Assembly (NCBI GenBank): GCA_023249635.1
Contig: JAHFCH010000023.1
Location: 1-46,051 of the forward strand
DNA from: Fibrobacterota bacterium
GTDB taxonomy: Bacteria; Fibrobacterota; Fibrobacteria; UBA11236
Length of the DNA stretch: 46,051 bases
Reading direction: 5' to 3'
The position numbers and the translations under genes were made by a program. Under the pieces are notes generated by a model that saw only the letters and a program-made list of their open reading frames with translations, did no database searches and was not told where the DNA came from. Positions 16,148 through 24,936 of this stretch are shown here, in pieces; position 1 is the stretch's first letter, and every line of letters starts with the position of its first letter.

Positions 16148-17302
16148 TCAGAACGGATCGACGGAAATCCGGCCCATGGGACCGCCGTGCAGGCCGATAT
16201 CGTTGCGGCTGCCGTCGCGGTCCTTGAACTCCTTGCCCTCTTTGCCCGCGTCGACGAGCTTGGAATACTTGGACAGGACATAGGCTCCGCTGCCCAGGGG
16301 TTCGTACTCGCGTTTCTTTTTCTTCTTTTTGGCGGCCTTTTCCTTGGCGGCCTCTTTGGCCTGGGCTTCGGCCTCGAGCTTGGCCAATTGCGGATCCTTC
16401 ACCAGATGGGCGGGAGTGGGTTCGGCCACGTCGGCCTCTTTGGCCGCGTCATGGCTGGGTGACCCGATGAAGACGGGATCGGCCGCGAGATTGCCGAAGC
16501 GATCGCAGGCATCGCCGTTGGCGTTCTGCTTGGCGGTATCCAGTACCGCGTACGGGCATTTGTAGCAGGCCTCTTCGCGGTTCTGCCAAAAGGCGTTGTT
16601 CCAGGTCTGGATTGCGGGCCGCGCGTCGCCCCAGATTCCGTAGGCGCGGTTGCCCATGAACAGGTTGTTGGCGATGCGCGGGCTGCCCTTGCGGATGACC
16701 ACGCCCGCGCTCACGTTGCCGATGAAGTCGCAATTGAGGATGCCGATGTCGGCGCGGAAACCCGCCCAGATGCCGGTGTTGTTGCCTTGGAACAGGCAAT
16801 GGTGGATGAAGAATCCCGCCTTCTCGATGGTGACGGCCTGATTGGCGCCGTGGAATTCGGCGAAACTGATCTCGGCGGCGCCGGCCTTCTGGCCCGTGAG
16901 GCGGACGCCGTCCCAGCCGATGACGCCCGGCTTGCTATCGGCGGCTTCGAAGATCACCGGTTTTTCGTCGCTGCCGATCACGTAGAAGGTGCCCTCGGCC
17001 TTGATGCCCGTATACATGGAGTCGGACCAGTCCATCTGCTCGATCTCGGTTTTCTCCAAGGGGCAGGGACGCGGTTTCGCGAAGCGTACCGTGACGCCGG
17101 GGCCGATGCGCAGCCGCGAGTTCTCCGGGATGTAGATATCGCCGGTCACCAGGTAGGGGGATTCGTGGGCGGTCCATTCGGTGGCGAGGCTGAAGGTGCC
17201 GCATACTTCGGTATCGGCGTGCGCGCGGGTGAACGCCAGGAGCGCCAGGCAGCCAGCGCATAAAGCGGCCCGCAAGGGGGCGCTGAAGGAAGTCGGGGGC
17301 AT
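16148..17302 (-). CDS. Secreted right-handed beta-helix protein
   Basis: A 384-aa protein with a signal peptide (residues 1-29, ending THAR...AHA). Residues about 50-250 show parallel beta-helix coils: LRIGPGVTVRF, FFIHHCLFQGNNTGIW, IGILNCDFIGNVSAGVVI, RIANNLFMGNRAYGIW and an AFWQN coil. Four cysteines cluster around EEACYKCPYA and GDACDRFGN. An Ala/Lys-rich helical stretch with a run of six lysines (about residues 305-335) interrupts before a conserved-looking DRDGSRNDIGLHGGP tail typical of beta-helix surface proteins. It is probably surface-exposed or periplasmic. No catalytic residues recognised. Confidence 0.7.
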   Translation of the reverse strand: MPPTSFSAPLRAALCAGCLALLAFTRAHADTEVCGTFSLATEWTAHESPYLVTGDIYIPENSRLRIGPGVTVRFAKPRPCPLEKTEIEQMDWSDSMYTGIKAEGTFYVIGSDEKPVIFEAADSKPGVIGWDGVRLTGQKAGAAEISFAEFHGANQAVTIEKAGFFIHHCLFQGNNTGIWAGFRADIGILNCDFIGNVSAGVVIRKGSPRIANNLFMGNRAYGIWGDARPAIQTWNNAFWQNREEACYKCPYAVLDTAKQNANGDACDRFGNLAADPVFIGSPSHDAAKEADVAEPTPAHLVKDPQLAKLEAEAQAKEAAKEKAAKKKKKKREYEPLGSGAYVLSKYSKLVDAGKEGKEFKDRDGSRNDIGLHGGPMGRISVDPF

Positions 17303-17340
17303 GCCGCCATTTTACGAATACGGCCCGGCCGACCGCAACC

Positions 17341-18186
17341 TTAAGCGGGTTTCTGGGCCAATCGCAGCATTTGCGCGGCCGCGAAACCGGCCCCGAAGCC
17401 GTTGTCGATATTGACCACCGTCAGACCGGAGGCGCAGGAATTGAGCATGGCGAGCAAGGCCGTCATGCCTTTGAGCGAGGTTCCGTACCCGATGCCGGTG
17501 GGAACGCCGATGACGGGGCAGCCGACCAGGCCGGCCACCACGCTGGGCAGGGCGCCTTCCATACCGGCCACGGCGATGATCACGGAGGCGCGGCGCATGG
17601 CGGGAAGCTGCTGCACCAGGCGATGCAATCCGGCCACGCCCACGTCATAGATGGTCTTCACCTTGCAGCCCAGCAGGCGCGCGGTGAGCGCGGCCTCTTC
17701 GGCGGCGGGAAGATCGCCGGTACCCGCGGCGAGCACGAGTACGGAGCCCCGGCGCAAGGCGCGCGAGGCCCGTAACGCCGAGGTTCCCCCATACCAGATG
17801 GCCCGCGCGAAAGGGTGATAGCTGAGCTGCGGGTACAGCGGCTTGAGATGCAGCCAGACCTCGGGGGCGGCGCGGGTGATGAGCAGACGGCCCGAGCGGG
17901 CGAGCAGGCGTCCGGCGATGGCGGCGATCTGCTCCTTGGTCTTGCCTTCGCCGAATACCACTTCGGGGAAGCCTTTGCGCGCTTCGCGCCCATGATCCAG
18001 GCGGGCGAAGATCCGATCCTCCCGCTCGTGCGCGCCCTGTGCGGTGTCGGATTTCTTGGCAGGTTTCCCGGTGCTTACGTTTTCGGAAAGTATTTTACGC
18101 GCACGCGCGAGTTCGGCGATCGCGCGCTTCGACGCGACGTTTTTTCGACGGTATCTCGCAGGTTCCTGGGGGTTTTGGAGCGCCAT
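17341..18186 (-). CDS. larB: LarB, pyridinium-3,5-biscarboxylic acid mononucleotide synthase
   Basis: A 281-aa member of the AIR-carboxylase-like LarB family. Visible landmarks are LDHGREARKGFPEVVFGEGKT near residues 62-82, AAGTGDLPAAEEAA in the middle, VAGMEGALPSVVAGLV, then VPTGIGYG and NSCASGLTVVNIDNGFGAG at the end. Family knowledge: LarB carboxylates and hydrolyses nicotinic acid adenine dinucleotide as the first step of the nickel-pincer nucleotide cofactor of lactate racemase and related LarA enzymes. larC, larE and larA are not in the window. The first 45 residues are basic and poorly conserved, so the start may be further in. Confidence 0.92.
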   Translation of the reverse strand: MALQNPQEPARYRRKNVASKRAIAELARARKILSENVSTGKPAKKSDTAQGAHEREDRIFARLDHGREARKGFPEVVFGEGKTKEQIAAIAGRLLARSGRLLITRAAPEVWLHLKPLYPQLSYHPFARAIWYGGTSALRASRALRRGSVLVLAAGTGDLPAAEEAALTARLLGCKVKTIYDVGVAGLHRLVQQLPAMRRASVIIAVAGMEGALPSVVAGLVGCPVIGVPTGIGYGTSLKGMTALLAMLNSCASGLTVVNIDNGFGAGFAAAQMLRLAQKPA

Positions 18187-18389
18187 TTACGGGGTCGCGG
18201 AGCACGCCGCGGAAGCTAAAATCATAGTAAAATCGCTAAACGGGAATTCAACAATTTGAGGCGCATTCCCAGTTAATCCGAGGGCGGGCCGGAAAGACCC
18301 CGGCGTTCCGTAGCGGCGGAGAAAAACGCGGTGCGACCCCGGGTTTTGCGACTTACTATATCTAAGTCCTCGGGGAGGGATTCAAGGGC

Positions 18390-19439
18390 ATGACTCTGCT
18401 GGATATCCACGGCCAATCGAAACGCTTTGAGCCGCCCGTGCGCTCCAAGCTGCGCGCCGAAGCGACCCACTCCGGCGTTCCCGCCACCCGCTTCCTGGCC
18501 CTCTTCGAAACCATCCTCGAAAATCCGCTCCTCCCCGCCGTCGCATTCGGAATCTTCTTCCATCTCGTCCGCTTCGGAGTGCATCTCGCGCTCAACCACG
18601 GATCGATCGCCGGGTTCATGCCTTCCGATCCCTTGCATTGGGTCGCATGGCTCCCGGAGTTCCTGGTTCCGTACGCGGCGCTGTGGGTCATCTCCTCGGC
18701 CTATCGCAAGACCAGCGAAAGCATGCATGAGCGGATCCTGGAAGGGCTGGAACGCGGCAACGAGATCCAGAAGGTCTCCATCCTCGGCTTCGCGAAGATA
18801 TCCGAAGTGCGCGATCCCGATACCGGCGACCATATCATCCGCATGAGCCATTACTCGCGCATGCTCGCGCAGGAGATGGCCAAGTTCCCGGAATATTCCA
18901 ACTACATCACACGTACCTATTGCGACGAGATCTTCATCGCCGCGCCCCTGCACGATATCGGCAAGGTGGGCATCCGCGACGATATCCTCAAGAAGCGCGG
19001 CGGCCTGACCGCCGACGAGTTCGAGATCATGAAGATGCATACCATCATCGGCGGCGATCTGCTCCATGAGCTGGAGCTTAAGCTGGGATGGCGCACCTTC
19101 TATTCCCTCTCCAAGGAAATCGCCTACCATCACCATCAGCGCTATGACGGCACCGGATACCCCAACGTGCTGGGCGCCACCAAGGCCATGTTCGTGGAAC
19201 CCGGTATCGGCAAGCCCCTCAAGGGCAAGGATATCCCGCTCTCGGCCCGCATCGTGGCCATGGCCGACGTCTACGACGCCCTGGTTTCGCGCCGCTGCTA
19301 CAAGGAACCCATCCCCCACGAGAGGGCCCGCGAAATGATTGTCGGCGAATCGGGCAAGCATTTCGATCCCGACCTGGTGGAAGCCTTCCTGCGCATCGAG
19401 AAGGATCTCATCCGGGTCTCCCGCGAGTTCTCCAAGTAG
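18390..19439 (+). CDS. Membrane-anchored HD-GYP domain protein
   Basis: A 349-aa protein. Two hydrophobic segments lie at about residues 48-68 and 86-104, then a short linker helix leads to an HD-GYP domain (about 115-345). The catalytic HD is H188-D189 in APLHDIGKVGI; the second metal-site motif reads HHHQRYDGTGYP at 247-258, with Gln where Glu is usual, and DVYDAL follows. Family knowledge: HD-GYP proteins hydrolyse cyclic di-GMP. There is no receiver domain, so the membrane part may sense. It is followed by rmlB after 81 nt and may control exopolysaccharide output, which is inference. Confidence 0.88.
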   Translation: MTLLDIHGQSKRFEPPVRSKLRAEATHSGVPATRFLALFETILENPLLPAVAFGIFFHLVRFGVHLALNHGSIAGFMPSDPLHWVAWLPEFLVPYAALWVISSAYRKTSESMHERILEGLERGNEIQKVSILGFAKISEVRDPDTGDHIIRMSHYSRMLAQEMAKFPEYSNYITRTYCDEIFIAAPLHDIGKVGIRDDILKKRGGLTADEFEIMKMHTIIGGDLLHELELKLGWRTFYSLSKEIAYHHHQRYDGTGYPNVLGATKAMFVEPGIGKPLKGKDIPLSARIVAMADVYDALVSRRCYKEPIPHERAREMIVGESGKHFDPDLVEAFLRIEKDLIRVSREFSK

Positions 19440-19520
19440 CCTTCCGCCGGCGCGGCTTCCCGCTTTCCCGGCCCACCCCGCTTTTTCTAATTTGGAACGG
19501 TCCTTTCCTTGGAGCGCCCC

Positions 19521-20489
19521 ATGCATCTGGTCGTCACAGGCGGCTGCGGTTTCATCGGATCGAATTTCATACGGCAGGTACTGGCTTCGCGGCCGGACTG
19601 GCGCATCACCAACGTCGATAAGCTGACCTACGCGGGCAATCCCGCCAGCCTATCCGATGTCTCGGGTAATCCGAATTACAAGTTCTTCAAGGCCGACATC
19701 TGCGATCGCGCGCTCATGGCCGAGATCTTCGCGGCCAAGCCCGACGCGGTCGTGCATTTCGCGGCCGAGTCCCATGTGGACCGCAGCATCGAAGGCCCGG
19801 AAATCTTCGTGCAGACCAACGTCATGGGCACCCAGGTGCTGCTCGAGGTGGCGCGCAAAGCCAAGATCGGCCGCTTCCTGCACGTGTCCACGGACGAGGT
19901 GTACGGATCCCTCGGCCCCACGGGTTTGTTCTCGGAGACCACGCCGCTGTCCCCCAATTCCCCCTACTCGGCGAGCAAGACAGGATCGGATCTGCTCGTC
20001 AACGCCTACCATCATACCTACGGCATGGACACCGTCATCACGCGCTGCTCCAATAATTACGGCCCGTACCAGTTCCCGGAAAAACTGATTCCCCTGCTCG
20101 TCACCAACCTGATGGACGGGCTGCAAATCCCCATCTACGGGGACGGCAAGAACGTGCGCGATTGGCTGCACGTGGAGGATCATTGCAGCGGCATCCTGCT
20201 GGCGCTGGAGAAGGGCAAGTCGGGCGAGGCGTACAACATCGGCGGGAACAACGAGCGCGAGAACATCGTCATCGCCCGCAAGCTGCTGGCCCTGCTGGGC
20301 AAGGACGATGCCTCCATCAAGTACGTGGAGGATCGCCTCGGCCACGATCGGCGCTACGCCATCGACGCAAGCAAGATCTGCCGTGAACTGGGCTGGGCGC
20401 CCAAGCACGATTTCGAATCGGGGATCAAGGCCACGGTGGAATGGTACCAGGCCAACGAGAAATGGTGGCGGCCCCTGAAGAAGGCCTGA
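19521..20489 (+). CDS. rmlB: dTDP-glucose 4,6-dehydratase
   Basis: A 322-aa extended short-chain dehydrogenase. The NAD-binding TGGCGFIG is at residues 6-13, the active-site T124-D125-E126 in STDEVYG, and the catalytic Tyr149 and Lys153 in YSASK. It converts dTDP-glucose to dTDP-4-keto-6-deoxyglucose, the branch point to rhamnose and other 6-deoxy sugars. The ATG at 19521 places the Rossmann motif at the usual distance; an upstream TTG at 19509 adds four residues. rmlA, rmlC and rmlD are absent nearby. A sugar C-methyltransferase that could use the keto-sugar lies at 4177-5460. Confidence 0.93.
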   Translation: MHLVVTGGCGFIGSNFIRQVLASRPDWRITNVDKLTYAGNPASLSDVSGNPNYKFFKADICDRALMAEIFAAKPDAVVHFAAESHVDRSIEGPEIFVQTNVMGTQVLLEVARKAKIGRFLHVSTDEVYGSLGPTGLFSETTPLSPNSPYSASKTGSDLLVNAYHHTYGMDTVITRCSNNYGPYQFPEKLIPLLVTNLMDGLQIPIYGDGKNVRDWLHVEDHCSGILLALEKGKSGEAYNIGGNNERENIVIARKLLALLGKDDASIKYVEDRLGHDRRYAIDASKICRELGWAPKHDFESGIKATVEWYQANEKWWRPLKKA

Positions 20490-20522
20490 AGGTGTCCGTA
20501 CCGGTACGCCTCCGCCTCGCCA

Positions 20523-20538
20523 GGGGGCTTTTGCCCCC
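20523..20538 (+). other. GC hairpin after rmlB
   Basis: GGGGGC pairs with GCCCCC around a TTTT loop, 34 nt after the rmlB stop. There is no U-tract, so it is at most a stabiliser or a factor-dependent terminator. Confidence 0.3.
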
Positions 20539-20652
20539 GATTTCCCCCGCCTGATTTCCCCAAATCCCGCGCGACCCCGAGTCCGTCGCCCTACCTTATG
20601 CAACGGTGGGCAAGGGGCTTTTCCACTGATTAATCCTTCTTCGGGCGCGGCC

Positions 20653-21681
20653 TTGGCCGCCGTCTTTTTCACCGCGTTCGTCGGGGCGTATGCCGCCCCC
20701 AAACCCATGGAATACCTTTGCTACTCCCCGTATCGCGACGGCCAGGCCCCGGGCGCGGGCGAACCCACGGAAGCGCAGATACGCGAGGACTTCAAGATCA
20801 TCGCTCCTCTGGTCAAAGGCATACGCACCTACACGGTCTCCGGCATCCACGCGCAAATCCCCAAGCTGGCCCTGGAAGCGGGACTGGAAGTCTACCTGGG
20901 CGCCTGGGTGGGCAAGGACGACGCGGCCAACGTGAAGGAGGTCAACAACCTCATCGCCATCGCCAAGACCGGCAACGCATCCATCAAAGGCCTCATCGTA
21001 GGGAACGAAGTGCTGCTGCGCGGCGACGTGACCAAGGCGCGCCTGATCGAATACATCAAGATGGCCAAGGCCGGCGCCCCCGGCATCCCCGTGACCACGG
21101 CGGACATCTACCAGCGCATTGGCGACAACTCCGCCGATCTCGCTCCCGTGGTCGACTACGTACTCTGCCATGTGCATCCCTTCTGGGAGAACGTGGCGGC
21201 CGAAGGCGGCGCGGCCCACGTATTGAAAGGCTGGAACGGGGTCAAGGCCAAGTACCCGGGCAAGCGCGTGATCGTGGGCGAGACCGGCTTCCCCACCGCG
21301 GGCCAGAGCCGCGGCGCCGCCGTCCCATCCGAGGCCGCGGAATCCCGCTTCGCCGAGGATCTGATCAAGCTGGGCGCCCAGAACGGCATGTCGGTGATGT
21401 TCTTCGACGCCTTCGACGAAGCCTGGAAAGGCGCGGAAGGACCGGTGGGCGCGAACTGGGGCCTGTGGAAAAGCAATCGTAGCGAGAAGCCGGCGGTTGG
21501 CAAGGTGCGGTCCTTAAGCGTCGTGGGCCTGGCGCCACGCGTCACTCGGCTCGCGCGGGGGGCGGCTGGCTTCGGGGCCATTGCGGGGTTGCGGGTGGAT
21601 GCGAACGGAAGACTGGTGCCGGTAAGCGGGGCTTGGTTCGCAGCGCAAGCGCCGAAGTGGACTGTAGCGCCTCAGGAGTAA
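20653..21681 (+). CDS. GH17-family beta-1,3-glucanase-like secreted protein
   Basis: About 342 residues. Landmarks of glycoside hydrolase family 17: GIRTYTV near 54, the acid/base Glu119 in VGNE, HVHPFWENV near 178, the nucleophile Glu210 in VGETGFPT, and FFDAFDEAWKG near 255. It should cut beta-1,3-glucan outside the cytoplasm; a hydrophobic LAAVFFTAFVGAYA segment is the core of a signal peptide. The start is unclear: only TTG (20653) or CTG starts are in frame, while an ATG at 20598 in another frame gives a basic N-terminus before a stop, so a one-base frameshift is possible. The last 50 residues (LRVDANGRLVPV) resemble a sorting domain. It overlaps vapC convergently by ten bases. Confidence 0.82.
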   Translation: MAAVFFTAFVGAYAAPKPMEYLCYSPYRDGQAPGAGEPTEAQIREDFKIIAPLVKGIRTYTVSGIHAQIPKLALEAGLEVYLGAWVGKDDAANVKEVNNLIAIAKTGNASIKGLIVGNEVLLRGDVTKARLIEYIKMAKAGAPGIPVTTADIYQRIGDNSADLAPVVDYVLCHVHPFWENVAAEGGAAHVLKGWNGVKAKYPGKRVIVGETGFPTAGQSRGAAVPSEAAESRFAEDLIKLGAQNGMSVMFFDAFDEAWKGAEGPVGANWGLWKSNRSEKPAVGKVRSLSVVGLAPRVTRLARGAAGFGAIAGLRVDANGRLVPVSGAWFAAQAPKWTVAPQE

Positions 21682-22037
21682 AACGCGATACGAAGCTTTT
21701 CGGCGGCCCTGTGGAGGGCTTTGTCGCGAGTCCAGAGCGCGAATCCCGAAACCTTGGCGGAGGCGAGCAGGGAAACATCCACCCAGCCCATCCCCAACCC
21801 TTGCAATTTGTGCAGCTCGACGAAGGTGAGGGTTTCCGGGAAACTCAGTATCGGCAGGCCCGGGAGCTTGAGCAAGTCCGCCAGGAACCGCGGACGATCG
21901 GCGAGGTTACCGCAAACCAACTCCCCTACCACGAAGGGGTGGGTCCTGATGGCTTTGTCGCGCAGAAGCGAGGACATCCCGCGGTTTGTTTGGCGCAGAT
22001 GATCGATCCATATCGAGGCGTCGGCTAAAACCTTCAC
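21672..22037 (-). CDS. vapC: VapC-type PIN-domain ribonuclease toxin
   Basis: A 121-aa PIN domain. The first acidic site is in VLADASIWIDHLR (Asp6 and Asp12), a Glu follows in VVGELVCG, and further acidic residues appear in MGWVDVSLLA and WTRDKAL. Family knowledge: VapC toxins are Mg-dependent RNases that cleave tRNA or rRNA and are neutralised by VapB. The ATG overlaps the antitoxin stop by four bases (ATGA), the usual VapBC arrangement. Confidence 0.88.
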   Translation of the reverse strand: MKVLADASIWIDHLRQTNRGMSSLLRDKAIRTHPFVVGELVCGNLADRPRFLADLLKLPGLPILSFPETLTFVELHKLQGLGMGWVDVSLLASAKVSGFALWTRDKALHRAAEKLRIAFYS

Positions 22038-22240
22038 TTCCGGCTCCAGGGACGTTTCCTAGGCGCGGCTGCGGCGTTTTTCATGGTTCCGCCCATCGCG
22101 GCCAGTCGTTCATAAGCCGCCGCGATGACGAGGTCCTGCAAGGCTTTGTGCACCAATGCCGTCTTTTCCTTGATTCCAGTGGCCTCGCTGGCCTCCCTGA
22201 GCAAATCATCGTCGATGTTGATAGTCGTTCTCATATGCAT
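22034..22240 (-). CDS. vapB: VapB-type antitoxin
   Basis: A 68-aa protein starting MHMRTTINIDDDLLREA, a ribbon-helix-helix DNA-binding N-terminus typical of VapB family 2 (DUF2191-like). The basic C-terminus (PRKRPWSRK) would bind VapC. A perfect AGGAGG seven bases before ATG 22240 fixes the start; the longer frame to 22555 runs antisense through fmt. It is expected to repress its own operon as a complex with VapC. Confidence 0.85.
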   Translation of the reverse strand: MHMRTTINIDDDLLREASEATGIKEKTALVHKALQDLVIAAAYERLAAMGGTMKNAAAAPRKRPWSRK

Positions 22241-22247
22241 AAAGATG

Positions 22248-22253
22248 CCTCCT
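22248..22253 (-). promoter_or_regulatory. Shine-Dalgarno of vapB
   Basis: AGGAGG on the minus strand, seven bases before the ATG at 22240. It decides the start of the antitoxin. Confidence 0.75.
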
Positions 22254-22334
22254 GGATGCATCAAAGTCAACGAGATCCAAGCTAATCCATTCCGCCACTT
22301 GCGAGTGTGACCGCGATTAACTCCATTTGGTGAC

Positions 22335-23315
22335 ATGAAACTCGTCTTCATGGGCACCCCGGACTTCGCCGTGCCCTTTCTCGAATCCCTGCATGCCCGC
22401 CACCAGATCTCCCTCGTGGTCACCCAGCCCGATAAGCCCAAGGGCCGCGGCATGAAACTGGCCGCGCCTCCGGTCAAGGAGAAGGCCCTGGGACTGGGCC
22501 TTCCCGTCGCGCAACCCGCTTCGCTCAAGACCCCGGAGTTCCACGACCTGATCAAAGCCCAGGGCGCCGATCTGCTGGTGGTGGTCGCCTACCGTATCCT
22601 GCCCGCTACCCTGTTCCCGCTGGCCCGCCACGGCGCCGTCAACGTGCACGGGTCGCTGTTGCCCAAGTACCGCGGAGCCGCGCCCATCCAATGGTCCATC
22701 GCCCAAGGCGAAAAGGAAACCGGCGTGACGGTGTTCCAGCTCGACGCCGAGATCGATCACGGCGGCATCCTCGCGCGCGCGGTAACCCCCATCGGACCGG
22801 AGGAAACCTCGGCCGATCTGTTCGGGCGATTGCGCGAGCTGGGCCGCGATACCTTGCTCAAGGTGTTGGAGGATCTCGAAGCCGGCCGCGCCCGGCCCAT
22901 CACCCAGGATCACGGCGCCAGCTCCCCGGCCCCCAAGCTGAAGAAGGAAGATGGCCGGCTGGATTGGTCCCAGTCCGCCCAGGCACTGCACGATCGGGTG
23001 CGCGCCTTCAACCCGTACCCTATCTGTTACGGGGTCACGGAAGCCGGCAAGATCCTCCGCATCCACCGTACCCGGCCGGAGACGGCGCCCGCGGGTGCCG
23101 CTCCGGCTGAACCGTCCGGCGTCTATGACCGCGTAGAACCGGGGATGGTCCGTTTCGGGAATGATCGGCATCCGTATGTAAAGGCCGGGGAAGGGTGGCT
23201 CAAGCTGATCGAGATGCAGTGGGAGGGCAAGCCGCGCGTGGCCGGGCCCGATTTCGTGAACGGATTACAGCCCGCCGAACGCGACGGGCTGCGTTTCACC
23301 ATCGGGCTTACTTGA
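22335..23315 (+). CDS. fmt: Methionyl-tRNA formyltransferase
   Basis: A 326-aa Fmt of normal length. The N-terminal KLVFMGTPDFAVPFLE and the formyl-folate site VNVHGSLLPKYRGAAPIQ (Asn103, His105) are clear; the usual HAS triplet reads HGS here. DAEIDHGGIL holds the catalytic Asp region. The C-terminal OB-like domain starts at about 210 (LDWSQSAQALHDRVRAFNPYP). It formylates initiator Met-tRNA with 10-formyl-THF. In many bacteria fmt is next to def and rsmB; here rsmB lies 1.8 kb downstream with an unrelated secreted-protein gene between them on the other strand, overlapping fmt by eight bases. Confidence 0.96.
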   Translation: MKLVFMGTPDFAVPFLESLHARHQISLVVTQPDKPKGRGMKLAAPPVKEKALGLGLPVAQPASLKTPEFHDLIKAQGADLLVVVAYRILPATLFPLARHGAVNVHGSLLPKYRGAAPIQWSIAQGEKETGVTVFQLDAEIDHGGILARAVTPIGPEETSADLFGRLRELGRDTLLKVLEDLEAGRARPITQDHGASSPAPKLKKEDGRLDWSQSAQALHDRVRAFNPYPICYGVTEAGKILRIHRTRPETAPAGAAPAEPSGVYDRVEPGMVRFGNDRHPYVKAGEGWLKLIEMQWEGKPRVAGPDFVNGLQPAERDGLRFTIGLT

Positions 23316-24936
23316 CGACGATTTCGCTGAGACCGGGGTTGGCTCCGGTGCTCTGATCGATTACGACCTTCACCCATTTCAGGGTCTTGGCCGTGAAGGC
23401 TAGCTTGGTCCCCGTGGTCCCGCTATCCTCCAAAGCGCCGAAGGCGATGTGCGCCGATCCATCCGAAAACTCCAGATGACCGGCCAGTACCTGTTCGCCG
23501 CAGGCGCGATCGAAAATCGTGACCGAGGTGACGCTCTTGTTCGCGGGGAAGGTGACCTTGGCCCAGCCCGTCGGTAGGGATGCCGTCGACCATTCGTTTT
23601 CGTTGCACGATCCATGCGCGTTGTCCAGTACCTTCCGGCACCAGCCCGCTTCCAATTCCGAACTGCACGTGGCGTTCCACTCCGTCAGGAATATGTCGTT
23701 GGGCTTGATCAGGTAACGCCACCAGTCGTTGAACTTGCCATCGGGGCCGGTACCCGGGACCTTGGGCAGATGCTGGAAGAAGTAGCGGTAGTAGGCGACC
23801 TCGTTGCAGCCCCAGGCCTGGCAGGAGGTGGTCTTGAGCACCGTGGCCGGGGCCTTAAGGTTCGGGTAGTTGAAGAAGTCGTCGCAATTGCTCATAACGG
23901 GATTGGGATTGGAATAATCGTAATCGCTGGTGGAAGTTGGGGTGAAATGGGCGCTGCCGCAGCCGCTATAGTTGAAGGCCGGTGACTGGTAGGCCACCAG
24001 GGCGAAGCGATCGAAGTTGTTGGCCGTGCGGTTCTCGGCCCAGCTGCCGTACACGCGCGACATGGTGGCCTCGGTGCGGTGCATGTTGTCGTGGATCATT
24101 TCGGCCAGGGAGCGTTCGTAGTTGAAGCCCATGATGGGCAACAGCTTGTTGCAGGCGCTGCCGGAAAGGGGCGGCGAATTGTACTCGAAGGCGTTGGGGC
24201 CGGTGAGCTGGGATTCGTAATAGCCGAAGTAGGGGCCGCCGAACATCCACAGTTCGTCCGTGAGGCCGCCATTGGCGTCGCTGCAAACGTTGTGGGAGGA
24301 CAGGGTGCCCAATATGTCGGCCGCGTCCGGGAAATGGCAGGCGTTAGGGTCGGCCATGCACGCCAGGTAACTCGCCTGCGTGTACTTGAAGCCGTCGGCC
24401 TTCTTGTGGAAGTCGCGGACGATGTCGGTCTTCACCAGCCCGTATTGCACGCGGCCGTTGGTGATGGACTTGATGGCGCGCCGGTAACGGTTGACCAATT
24501 GGGCGGGATCCTCCCAATTCATGTATGCGGAAAGCGCGACCTTGGAGCCGTCGGTTTTCGTGATCCAGGGATCGTAAATCACCACCGTCGCCTTGGGCGA
24601 ATAGGTGGGGGCCTGGCAGCCTCCTGCCGATCCCGAGAAGTCTTCCACCGCGTTGACGCGCAGCTTGGGCAGGTCGGCCGAAGGCGCGCAGAACAAGAGG
24701 CCGGTTTTGGAGGGCGTAATCGTGTACGCGCCCGCCGCCAAGCCGGTGAAGCCGTAGGCCCCATTGGTTCCCGTGGTATAGGACTTGGCGGCCGAGCCGC
24801 TGAGCGTCAGCTTGACGCCGGAGAGCGGCGTTCCCGTGGGCGAGGTGACGCGCCCGCTGATGACCAAGGTGCCGGTCGCGGCGGAAGCCGCGTCGGCCAT
24901 GGCCAGCAGGCCCAGAATGATGGCGTACGTTTTCAT
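23308..24936 (-). CDS. Secreted multidomain protein with CarboxypepD_reg-like and discoidin-like ends
   Basis: A 542-aa protein with signal peptide 1-19 (ASAA cleavage). Residues about 22-80 form a carboxypeptidase-regulatory-like beta-sandwich (ISGRVTSPTGTPLSGVKLTLSG). The large middle part (about 105-420), with DPWITKTDG, MHRTEATMSRVYGSW and about 12 cysteines, is not a family I know. The C-terminal 120 residues resemble a discoidin/NPCBM fold, ending VKVVIDQSTGANPGLSEIVV. It is probably a surface glycan-binding protein, perhaps with an enzymatic centre in the middle. Its gene splits the usual fmt-rsmB pair in opposite orientation. Confidence 0.72.
   Translation of the reverse strand: MKTYAIILGLLAMADAASAATGTLVISGRVTSPTGTPLSGVKLTLSGSAAKSYTTGTNGAYGFTGLAAGAYTITPSKTGLLFCAPSADLPKLRVNAVEDFSGSAGGCQAPTYSPKATVVIYDPWITKTDGSKVALSAYMNWEDPAQLVNRYRRAIKSITNGRVQYGLVKTDIVRDFHKKADGFKYTQASYLACMADPNACHFPDAADILGTLSSHNVCSDANGGLTDELWMFGGPYFGYYESQLTGPNAFEYNSPPLSGSACNKLLPIMGFNYERSLAEMIHDNMHRTEATMSRVYGSWAENRTANNFDRFALVAYQSPAFNYSGCGSAHFTPTSTSDYDYSNPNPVMSNCDDFFNYPNLKAPATVLKTTSCQAWGCNEVAYYRYFFQHLPKVPGTGPDGKFNDWWRYLIKPNDIFLTEWNATCSSELEAGWCRKVLDNAHGSCNENEWSTASLPTGWAKVTFPANKSVTSVTIFDRACGEQVLAGHLEFSDGSAHIAFGALEDSGTTGTKLAFTAKTLKWVKVVIDQSTGANPGLSEIVVK

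Noticed and set aside
20523-20538. GGGGGC-TTTT-GCCCCC as an intrinsic terminator of rmlB
   Set aside because: No U-tract follows; listed as a hairpin only.
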